From Rhopalosiphum padi (lineage: Eukaryota; Arthropoda; Insecta; Hemiptera; Aphididae): a stretch of DNA of 64,000 bases. Location: positions 4,139,592 through 4,203,591 of the forward strand of contig NW_026869996.1 in assembly GCF_020882245.1 (NCBI RefSeq), in the 5' to 3' direction. The notes under the pieces are model-generated. The model worked only from the letters and a program-made list of their open reading frames with translations, did no database searches and was not told the origin of the DNA. Below, piece after piece: positions 52,258 to 62,821 of this stretch. A program made the translations under genes and the position numbers. The number at the start of each line of letters is the position of its first letter. The stretch's first letter is position 1.

Positions 52258-54023
52258 TATGGCGTTTTGTTAAGGAAAAATGTTAAATTTAATTTATTTG
52301 ATGGATTTATAATGGTTTTTATGGGGTTTTTTGATGAATTAATGGTTTTTTTTTATAAATTTTAAGGAAACTTCTAGTTTTTAATAATTTATAATGGGGG
52401 GTTACTATGGAAAAATGTTAAATTTAATTTATTAGTTGGATTTAAATTGGTTTTTATGGGGTTTTTTGATGAATTAATGGTTTTTTTTTATAAATTTTAA
52501 GGAAACTTCTAGTTTTTAATAATTTATAATGGGGGTTACTATGGAAAAATGTTAAATTTAATTTATTTGATGGATTTAAATTGGTTTTTATGGGGTTTTT
52601 TGAAGAATAAATGGTTTTTTTTAATAAATTTTAAGGAAATTTCTGGTTTTTAATAATTTATTATGGGGTTTTGTTAAGGAAAAATGTTAAATTTAATTTA
52701 TTTGATGGATTTAAATTGATTTTTATGGGGTTTTTTGATGAATTAATGGATTTTTGAATAAATTTTAAGGAAATTTATGGTTTTTAATAATTTATTATGG
52801 GGGTTTGTTAAGGAAAAATGTTAAATTTAATTTATTTGATGGATTCAAATTGGTTTTTATGGGGTTTTTTGATGAATTAATGGATTTTTGAATAAATTTT
52901 AAGGAAATTTATGGTTTTTTAATAATTTATAATGGGGGTTACTATGGAAAAAATGTTAAATTTAATTTATTAATTGGATTTAAATCGGTTATTATGGGGG
53001 ATTGTTAAGGAATTATTGTTATTTTTAAGGATTTTTATTAAATTTTAAGGAAACTTCTAGTTTTTAATAATTTATAATGGGGGTTAGTATGGAAAAATGT
53101 TAAATTTAATTTATTTGATTGATTTAAATTGGTTTTTATGGGGTTTTTTGATGAATTAATGGTTTTTTTTATAAATTTTAAGGAAACTTCTGATTTTTAA
53201 TAATTTATTATGGGGTTTTGTTGAGGAAAAATGTTAAATTTAATTATTTGATGGATTTAAATTGATTTTTATGGGGTTTTTTTGATGAATTAATGGATTT
53301 TTGAATAAATTTTAAGGAAATTTATGGTTTTTAATAATTTATTATGGGGGTTTGTTAAGGAAAAATGTTAAATTTAATTTATTTGATGGATTTAAATTGG
53401 TTTTTATGGGGTTTTTTGATGAATTAATGGTTTTTTTTTATAAATTTTAAGGAAACTTCTAGTTTTTAATAATTTATAATGGGGGTTACTATGGAAAAAT
53501 GTTAAATTTAATTTATTAGTTGGATTTAAATCGGTTATTATGGGGGATTGTTAAGGAATTATTGTTATTTTTAAGGATTTTTATTTAATTTTAAGGAAAC
53601 TTCTAGTTTTTAATAATTTATAATGGGGGTTAGTATGGAAAAATGTTAAATTTAATTTATTTGATGGATTTAAAATTGGTTTTTATGGGGTTTTTTGATG
53701 AATTAATGGTTTTTTGAATAAATTTTAAGGAAATTTATGGTTTTTAATAATTTATTATGGGGTTTGTTAAGGAAAAATGTTATATTTAATTTATTTGATG
53801 GATTTAAATTGGTTTTTATGGGGTTTTTTGATGAAAAAATGGTTTTTTTAATAAATTTTAAGGAAATTTATGGTTTTTAATAATTTATTATGGAGGTTTG
53901 TTAAGGAAAAATGTTAAATTTAATTTATTTGATGGATTTATAATGGTTTTTATGGGGTTTTTTTGATGAATTAATGGTATTTTTAATAAATTTTAAGGAA
54001 ATTTCTGGTTTTTAATAATTTAG
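52258..54023 (+). repeat. Shortened HOR copy (1,766 bp, about 13 monomers)
   Basis: The marker-to-marker distance is 1,766 bp, 142 bp below the full unit, as expected for loss of one long monomer. The same 1,766-bp length recurs at 61056-62821. Confidence 0.72.
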
Positions 54024-55938
54024 TATGGCGTTTTGTTAAGGAAAAATGTTAAATTTAATTTATTTGATGGATTTATAATGGTTTTTATGGGGTTTTTTGA
54101 TGAATTAATGGTTTTTTTTATAAATTTTAAGGAAACTTCTAGTTTTTAATAATTTATAATGGGGGTTACTATGGAAAAATGTTAAATTTAATTTATTAGT
54201 TGGATTTAAATCGGTTATTATGGGGGATTGTTAAGGAATTATTGTTATTTTTAAGGATTTTTATTTAATTTTAAGGAAACTTCTAGTTTTTAATAATTTA
54301 TAATGGGGGTTAGTATGGAAAAATGTTAAATTTAATTTATTTGATGGATTTAAATTGGTTTTTATGGGGTTTTTTGATGAAAAAATGGTTTTTTTTAATA
54401 AATTTTAAGGAAATTTCTGGTTTTTAATAATTTATAATGGGGGTTACTATGGAAAAATGTTAAATTTAATTTATTTGATGGATTTAAATTGGTTTTTATG
54501 GGGTTTTTTTGAAGAAATAATGGTTTTTTTAATAAATTTTAAGGAAATTTCTGGTTTTTAATAATTTATTATGGGGTTTTGTTAAGGAAAAATGTTAAAT
54601 TTAATTTATTTGATGGATTTAAATTGATTTTTATGGGGTTTTTTTGATGAATTAATGGATTTTTGAATAAATTTTAAGGAAATTTATGGTTTTTAATAAT
54701 TTATTATGGGGGTTTGTTAAGGAAAAATGTTAAATTTAATTTATTTGATGGATTTAAATTGGTTTTTATGGGGTTTTTTTGATGAATTAATGGATTTTTG
54801 AATAAATTTTAAGGAAATTTATGGTTTTTAATAATTTATAATGGGGGTTACTATGGAAAAATGTTAAATTTAATTTATTAATTGGATTTAAATCGGTTAT
54901 TATGGGGGATTGTTAAGGAATTATTGTTATTTTTAAGGATTTTTTATTAAATTTTAAGGAAACTTCTAGTTTTTAATAATTTATAATGGGGGTTAGTATG
55001 GAAAAATGTTAAATTTAATTTATTTGATGGATTTAAATTGGTTTTTTATGGGGTTTTTTGATGAATTAATGGTATTTTAATAAATATTAAGGAAATTTCT
55101 GGTTTTTAATAATTTAGTATGGGGTTTTGTTAAAGAAAAATGTTAAATTTAATTTATTTGATGGATTTAAATTGGTTTTTATGGGGTTTTTTGATGAATT
55201 AATGGTTTTTTTTTATAAATTTTAAGGAAACTTCTAGTTTTTAATAATTTATAATGGGGGTTTGTTAAGGAAAAATGTTAAATTTAATTTATTTGATGGA
55301 TTTAAATTGGTTTTTATGGGGTTTTTTGATGAATTAATGGTTTTTTTTTATAAATTTTAAGGAAACTTCTAGTTTTTAATAATTTATAATGGGGGTTACT
55401 ATGGAAAAATGTTAAATTTAATTTATTAGTTGGATTTAAATCGGTTATTATGGGGGATTGTTAAGGAATTATTGTTATTTTTAAGGATTTTTATTTAATT
55501 TTAAGGAAACTTCTAGTTTTTAATAATTTATAATGGGGGGTTAGTATGGAAAAATGTTAAATTTAATTTATTTGATGGATTTAAATTGGTTTTTTATGGG
55601 GTTTTTTTGATGAATTAATGGTTTTTTGAATAAATTTTAAGGAAATTTATGGTTTTTAATAATTTATTATGGGGGTTTGTTAAGGAAAAATGTTAAATTT
55701 AATTTATTTGATGGATTTAAATTGGTTTTTATGGGGTTTTTTTGATGAAAAAATGGTTTTTTTTTAATAAATTTTAAGGAATTTATGGTTTTTTAATAAT
55801 TTATTATGGAGGTTTGTTAAGGAAAAATGTTAAATTTAATTTATTTGATGGATTTATAATGGTTTTTATGGGGTTTTTTGATGAATTAATGGTATTTTTA
55901 ATAAATTTTAAGGAAATTTCTGGTTTTTAATAATTTAG
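54024..55938 (+). repeat. 14-monomer HOR copy
   Basis: The copy runs 1,915 bp between TATGGCG markers. The order is a 144-bp monomer, GATGAAAAAATGG, GAAGAAATAATGG, AAATTGATTTTT, a TTAATGGATTTTTG type, a 144-bp monomer with TTAATTGG, further 134-bp units, a third 144-bp monomer, GATGAAAAAATGG and TTATGGAGG. The extra bases relative to 1,908 are spread as small length differences. Confidence 0.8.
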
Positions 55939-57846
55939 TATGGCGTTTTGTTAAGGAAAAATGTTAAATTTAATTTATTTGATGGATTTATAATGGTTTT
56001 TATGGGGTTTTTTGATGAATTAATGGTTTTTTTTATAAATTTTAAGGAAACTTCTAGTTTTTAATAATTTATAATGGGGGTTACTATGGAAAAATGTTAA
56101 ATTTAATTTATTAGTTGGATTTAAATCGGTTATTATGGGGGATTGTTAAGGAATTATTGTTATTTTTAAGGATTTTTATTTAATTTTAAGGAAACTTCTA
56201 GTTTTTAATAATTTATAATGGGGGTTAGTATGGAAAAATGTTAAATTTAATTTATTTGATGGATTTAAATTGGTTTTTATGGGGTTTTTTGATGAAAAAA
56301 ATGGTTTTTTTAATAAATTTTAAGGAATTTCTGGTTTTTAATAATTTATAATGGGGGTTACTATGGAAAAATGTTAAATTTAATTTATTTGATGGATTTA
56401 AATTGGTTTTTATGGGTTTATTTTTTTATGGTTTTTTTAATAAATTTTAAGGAAATTTCTGGTTTTTAATAATTTATTATGGGGTTTTGTTAAGGAAAAA
56501 TGTTAAATTTAATTTATTTGATGGATTTAAATTGATTTTTATGGGGTTTTTTGATGAATTAATGGATTTTTTGAATAAATTTTAAGGAAATTTATGGTTT
56601 TAATAATTTATTATGGGGGTTTTGTTAAGGAAAAATGTTAAATTTAATTTATTTGATGGATTTAAATTGGTTTTTATGGGGTTTTTTGATGAATTAATGG
56701 ATTTTTGAATAAATTTTTAAGGAAATTTATGGTTTTTTAATAATTTATAATGGGGGTTACTATGGAAAAATGTTAAATTTAATTTATTAATTGGATTTAA
56801 ATCGGTTATTATGGGGGATTGTTAAGGAATTATTGTTATTTTTAAGGATTTTTATTAAATTTTAAGGAAACTTCTAGTTTTATAATAATTTATAATGGGG
56901 GTTAGTATGGAAAAAATGTTAAATTTAATTTATTTGATTGATTTAAATTGGTTTTTATGGGGTTTTTTGATGAATTAATGGTTTTTTTTATAAATTTTAA
57001 GGAAACTTCTGATTTTTAATAATTTATTATGGGGTTTTGTTGAGGAAAAATGTTAAATTTAATTTATTTGATGGATTTAAATTGATTTTTATGGGGTTTT
57101 TTGATGAATTAATGGATTTTTGAATAAATTTTAAGGAAATTTATGGTTTTTTAATAATTTATTATGGGGGTTTGTTAAGGAAAAATGTTAATTTAATTAT
57201 TTGATGGATTTAAATTGGTTTTTATGGGGTTTTTTGATGAATTAATGGTTTTTTTTTATAAATTTTAAGGAAACTTCTAGTTTTTAATAATTTATAATGG
57301 GGGTTACTATGGAAAAAATGTTAAATTTAAATTTATTAGTTGGATTTAAATCGGTTATTATGGGGGATTGTTAAGGAATTATTGTTATTTTTAAGGATTT
57401 TTATTTAATTTTAAGGAAACTTCTAGTTTTTTAATAATTTATAATGGGGGTTAGTATGGAAAAAATGTTAAATTTAATTTTATTGATGGATTTAAATTGG
57501 TTTTTTATGGGGTTTTTTGATGAATTAATGGTTTTTTTGAATAAATTTTAAGGAAATTTATGGTTTTTAATAATTTATTATGGGGGGTTTGTTAAGGAAA
57601 AATGTTAAATTTAATTTATTTGATGGATTTAAATTGGTTTTTATGGGGTTTTTTGATGAAAAAATGGTTTTTTAATAAATTTTAAGGAAATTTATGGTTT
57701 TTAATAATTTATTATGGAGGTTTGTTAAGGAAAAATGTTAAATTTAATTTATTTGATGGATTTAAATTGGTTTTTATGGGGTTTTTTGATGAATTAATGG
57801 TATTTTTAATAAATTTTAAGGAAATTTCTGGTTTTTAATAATTTAG
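55939..57846 (+). repeat. 14-monomer HOR copy
   Basis: The copy is 1,908 bp with the same monomer order as its neighbours. Where other copies have GAAGAAATAATGG, this one has TATGGGTTTATTTTTTTATGG minus its last base (about 56412-56430), a small local rearrangement that identifies this copy. Confidence 0.82.
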
Positions 57847-59147
57847 TATGGCGTTTTGTTAAGGAAAAATGTTAAATTTAATTTATTTGATGGATTTATA
57901 ATGGTTTTTATGGGGTTTTTTGATGAATTAATGGTTTTTTTTATAAATTTTAAGGAAACTTCTAGTTTTTAATAATTTATAATGGGGGTTACTATGGAAA
58001 AATGTTAAATTTAATTTATTAGTTGGATTTAAATCGGTTATTATGGGGGATTGTTAAGGAATTATTGTTATTTTTAAGGATTTTTATTTAATTTTAAGGA
58101 AACTTCTAGTTTTTAATAATTTATAATGGGGGTTAGTATGGAAAAATGTTAAATTTAATTTATTTGATGGATTTAAATTGGTTTTTATGGGGTTTTTTTG
58201 ATGAAAAAATGGTTTTTTTTAATAAATTTTAAGGAAATTTCTGGTTTTTAATAATTTATAATGGGGGTTACTATGGAAAAATGTTAAATTTAATTTATTT
58301 GATGGATTTAAATTGGTTTTTATGGGGTTTTTTGAAGAAATAATGGTTTTTTTAATAAATTTTAAGGAAATTTCTGGTTTTTAATAATTTATTATGGGGT
58401 TTTGTTAAGGAAAAATGTTAAATTTAATTTATTTGATGGATTTAAATTGATTTTTATGGGGTTTTTTGATGAATTAATGGATTTTTGAATAAATTTTAAG
58501 GAAATTTATGGTTTTTAATAATTTATTATGGGGGTTTGTTAAGGAAAAATGTTAAATTTAATTTATTTGATGGATTTAAATTGGTTTTTATGGGGTTTTT
58601 TTGATGAATTAATGGATTTTTGAATAAATTTTAAGGAAATTTATGGTTTTTAATAATTTATTATGGGGGTTTGTTAAGGAATTATTGTTATTTTTAAGGA
58701 TTTTTATTTAATTTTAAGGAAACTTCTAGTTTTTAATAATTTATAATGGGGGTTAGTATGGAAAAATGTTAAATTTAATTTATTTGATGGATTTAAATTG
58801 GTTTTTATGGGGTTTTTTGATGAATTAATGGTTTTTTGAATAAATTTTAAGGAAATTTATGGTTTTTAATAATTTATTATGGGGGTTTGTTAAGGAAAAA
58901 TGTTAAATTTAATTTATTTGATGGATTTAAATTGGTTTTTATGGGGGTTTTTTGATGAAAAAATGGTTTTTTTTAATAAATTTTAAGGAAATTTATGGTT
59001 TTTAATAATTTATTATGGAGGTTTGTTAAGGAAAAATGTTAAATTTAATTTATTTGATGGATTTATAATGGTTTTTATGGGGTTTTTTGATGAATTAATG
59101 GTATTTTTAATAAATTTTAAGGAAATTTCTGGTTTTTAATAATTTAG
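57847..59147 (+). repeat. HOR copy shortened by a half-register deletion (1,301 bp)
   Basis: This copy is 607 bp shorter than the standard unit, a length that is not a whole number of monomers (four and a half). The cause is visible at 58661-58690, where a 134-bp monomer is joined into a 144-bp monomer at the wrong half. See 58552-58768. Confidence 0.85.
58552..58768 (+). repeat. Hybrid 217-bp monomer at a half-register crossover
   Basis: The anchors at 58552 and 58769 are 217 bp apart. The first part is an ordinary monomer up to its second G-run (TTATGGGGGTTTGTTAAGGA, 58661-58680). From ATTATTGTTATTTTTAAGG (58681) onward it is the 3' part of a 144-bp monomer. The two parents share TTATGGGGG-x-TTGTTAAGGA at the join, but it lies in the second half of one and the first half of the other. 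Confidence 0.9.
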
Positions 59148-59720
59148 TATGGCGTTTTGTTAAGGAAAAATGTTAAATTTAATTTATTTGATGGATTTAT
59201 AATGGTTTTTATGGGGTTTTTTGATGAATTAATGGTTTTTTTTTATAAATTTTAAGGAAACTTCTAGTTTTTAATAATTTATAATGGGGGTTACTATGGA
59301 AAAATGTTAAATTTAATTTATTAGTTGGATTTAAATCGGTTATTATGGGGGATTGTTAAGGAATTATTGTTATTTTTTAAGGATTTTTATTTAATTTTAA
59401 GGAAACTTCTAGTTTTTAATAATTTATAATGGGGGTTAGTATGGAAAAATGTTAAATTTAATTTATTTGATGGATTTAAATTGGTTTTTATGGGGTTTTT
59501 TGATGAAAAAAATGGTTTTTTTTAATAAATTTTAAGGAAATTTCTGGTTTTTAATAATTTATAATGGGGGTTACTATGGAAAAATGTTAAATTTAATTTA
59601 TTTGATGGATTTAAATTGGTTTTTATGGGGTTTTTTGAAGAAATAATGGTTTTTTTAATAAATTTTAAGGAAATTTCTGGTTTTTAATAATTTATTATGG
59701 GGTTTTGTTAAGGAAAAATG

Positions 59721-59854
59721 TTAAATTTAATTTATTTGATGGATTTAAATTGATTTTTATGGGGTTTTTTGATGAATTAATGGATTTTTGAATAAATTTT
59801 AAGGAAATTTATGGTTTTTAATAATTTATTATGGGGGTTTGTTAAGGAAAAATG
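59721..59854 (+). repeat. Representative standard monomer (134 bp, no C)
   Basis: Counted base by base, it has 43 A, 65 T, 26 G and 0 C, so 19.4 % G+C. It contains the 10-bp palindrome TTAAATTTAA, the 8-bp palindrome ATTTAAAT, two G-runs (GGGG and GGGGG) about 69 bases apart, and T-runs after each GG or GGGG. Confidence 0.93.
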
Positions 59855-59987
59855 TTAAATTTAATTTATTTGATGGATTTAAATTGGTTTTTATGGGGTT
59901 TTTTGATGAATTAATGGATTTTTGAATAAATTTTAAGGAAATTTATGGTTTTTAATAATTTATAATGGGGGTTACTATGGAAAAATG

Positions 59988-60131
59988 TTAAATTTAATTT
60001 ATTAATTGGATTTAAATCGGTTATTATGGGGGATTGTTAAGGAATTATTGTTATTTTTAAGGATTTTTATTAAATTTTAAGGAAACTTCTAGTTTTTAAT
60101 AATTTATAATGGGGGTTAGTATGGAAAAATG
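59988..60131 (+). repeat. Representative long monomer (144 bp)
   Basis: The anchor is followed by TTAATTGG (TTAGTTGG in most copies) in place of TTGATGG, then ATTTAAATCGG, TTATTATGGGGGATTG, TTAAGGAATTATTG and TTATTTTTAAGG before the usual AAATTTTAAGGAAAC. Its first-half G-run context resembles the second half of ordinary monomers (TTATTATGGGGGTTTG). It appears three times per 1,908-bp unit and also in the left and middle blocks. It carries a CpG (TCGG), whereas ordinary monomers have none. Confidence 0.9.
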
Positions 60132-61055
60132 TTAAATTTAATTTATTTGATTGATTTAAATTGGTTTTTATGGGGTTTTTTGATGAATTAATGGTTTTTT
60201 TTTATAAATTTTAAGGAAACTTCTGATTTTTAATAATTTATTATGGGGTTTTGTTGAGGAAAAATGTTAAATTTAATTTATTTGATGGATTTAAATTGAT
60301 TTTTATGGGGTTTTTTGATGAATTAATGGATTTTTGAATAAATTTTAAGGAAATTTATGGTTTTTAATAATTTATTATGGGGGTTTGTTAAGGAAAAATG
60401 TTAAATTTAATTTATTTGATGGATTTAAATTGGTTTTTATGGGGTTTTTTGATGAATTAATGGTTTTTTTTTATAAATTTTAAGGAAACTTCTAGTTTTT
60501 AATAATTTATAATGGGGGTTACTATGGAAAAATGTTAAATTTAATTTATTAGTTGGATTTAAATCGGTTATTATGGGGGATTGTTAAGGAATTATTGTTA
60601 TTTTTAAGGATTTTTATTTAATTTTAAGGAAACTTCTAGTTTTTAATAATTTATAATGGGGGTTAGTATGGAAAAATGTTAAATTTAATTTATTTGATGG
60701 ATTTAAATTGGTTTTTATGGGGTTTTTTGATGAATTAATGGTTTTTTGAATAAATTTTAAGGAAATTTATGGTTTTTAATAATTTATTATGGGGGTTTGT
60801 TAAGGAAAAATGTTAAATTTAATTTATTTGATGGATTTAAATTGGTTTTTATGGGGTTTTTTGATGAAAAAATGGTTTTTTTAATAAATTTTAAGGAAAT
60901 TTATGGTTTTTAATAATTTATTATGGAGGTTTGTTAAGGAAAAATGTTAAATTTAATTTATTTGATGGATTTAAATTGGTTTTTATGGGGTTTTTTGATG
61001 AATTAATGGTATTTTTAATAAATTTTAAGGAAATTTCTGGTTTTTAATAATTTAG

Positions 61056-62821
61056 TATGGCGTTTTGTTAAGGAAAAATGTTAAATTTAATTTATTTGAT
61101 GGATTTATAATGGTTTTTATGGGGTTTTTTGATGAATTAATGGTTTTTTTTTATAAATTTTAAGGAAACTTCTAGTTTTTAATAATTTATAATGGGGGTT
61201 ACTATGGAAAAATGTTAAATTTAATTTATTAGTTGGATTTAAATCGGTTATTATGGGGGATTGTTAAGGAATTATTGTTATTTTTAAGGATTTTTATTTA
61301 ATTTTAAGGAAACTTCTAGTTTTTAATAATTTATAATGGGGGTTAGTATGGAAAAATGTTAAATTTAATTTATTTGATGGATTTAAATTGGTTTTTATGG
61401 GGTTTTTTGATGAAAAAATGGTTTTTTTTAATAAATTTTAAGGAAATTTCTGGTTTTTAATAATTTATAATGGGGGTTACTATGGAAAAATGTTAAATTT
61501 AATTTATTTGATGGATTTAAATTGGTTTTTATGGGGTTTTTTGAAGAAATAATGGTTTTTTTAATAAATTTTAAGGAAATTTCTGGTTTTTAATAATTTA
61601 TTATGGGGTTTTGTTAAGGAAAAATGTTAAATTTAATTTATTTGATGGATTTAAATTGATTTTTATGGGGTTTTTTGATGAATTAATGGATTTTTGAATA
61701 AATTTTAAGGAAATTTATGGTTTTTAATAATTTATTATGGGGGTTTGTTAAGGAAAAATGTTAAATTTAATTTATTTGATGGATTTAAATTGGTTTTTAT
61801 GGGGTTTTTTGATGAATTAATGGATTTTTGAATAAATTTTAAGGAAATTTATGGTTTTTAATAATTTATTATGGGGGTTTGTTAAGGAAAAATGTTAAAT
61901 TTAATTTATTTGATGGATTTAAATTGGTTTTTATGGGGTTTTTTTGATGAATTAATGGTATTTTTAATAAATTTTAAGGAAATTTCTGGTTTTTAATAAT
62001 TTATAATGGGGGTTACTATGGAAAAATGTTAAATTTAATTTATTTGATGGATTTAAATTGGTTTTTATGGGGTTTTTTGAAGAAATAATGGTTTTTTTTA
62101 ATAAATTTTAAGGAAATTTCTGGTTTTTAATAATTTATTATGGGGTTTTGTTAAGGAAAAATGTTAAATTTAATTTATTTGATGGATTTAAATTGATTTT
62201 TATGGGGTTTTTTGATGAATTAATGGATTTTTGAATAAATTTTAAGGAAATTTATGGTTTTTAATAATTTATTATAGGGGTTACTATGGAAAAAATGTTA
62301 AATTTAATTTATTAGTTGGATTTAAATCGGTTATTATGGGGGATTGTTAAGGAATTATTGTTATTTTTAAGGATTTTTATTTAATTTTAAGGAAACTTCT
62401 AGTTTTTAATAATTTATAATGGGGGTTAGTATGGAAAAATGTTAAATTTAATTTATTTGATGGATTTAAATTGGTTTTTATGGGGTTTTTTGATGAATTA
62501 ATGGTTTTTTGAATAAATTTTAAGGAAATTTATGGTTTTTTAATAATTTATTATGGGGGTTTGTTAAGGAAAAATGTTAAATTTAATTTATTTGATGGAT
62601 TTAAATTGGTTTTTATGGGGTTTTTTGATGAAAAAATGGTTTTTTTTAATAAATTTTAAGGAAATTTATGGTTTTTAATAATTTATTATGGAGGTTTGTT
62701 AAGGAAAAATGTTAAATTTAATTTATTTGATGGATTTAAATTGGTTTTTATGGGGTTTTTTGATGAATTAATGGTTTTTTTTTATAAATTTTAAGGAAAC
62801 TTCTGGTTTTTAATAATTTAG
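61056..62821 (+). repeat. HOR copy of 1,766 bp
   Basis: The copy begins like the reference unit (144-bp monomer, GATGAAAAAATGG, GAAGAAATAATGG). It has a second GAAGAAATAATGG monomer near 62083 and a TTATAGGGGTTAC junction near 62274. The length equals that of 52258-54023. Confidence 0.75.

Larger units (their letters stand above)
59148..61055 (+). repeat. Reference 14-monomer HOR copy (1,908 bp)
   Basis: Anchors were located one by one at 59173, 59307, 59452, 59587, 59721, 59855, 59988, 60132, 60267, 60401, 60535, 60679, 60813, 60947 and 61081. The intervals are 134, 145, 135, 134, 134, 133, 144, 135, 134, 134, 144, 134, 134 and 134, which sum to 1,908. Three of the 14 monomers are of the long class. 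This is the cleanest full unit in the window and the best reference for the family. Confidence 0.9.

Noticed and set aside
59721..59854. Canonical G-quadruplex motif or telomeric repeat (GGGGTTTT in each monomer)
   Set aside because: There are only two G-runs per monomer about 69 bases apart, too far for a canonical intramolecular quadruplex. GGGGTTTT occurs once per monomer and is not tandem as in telomeres.
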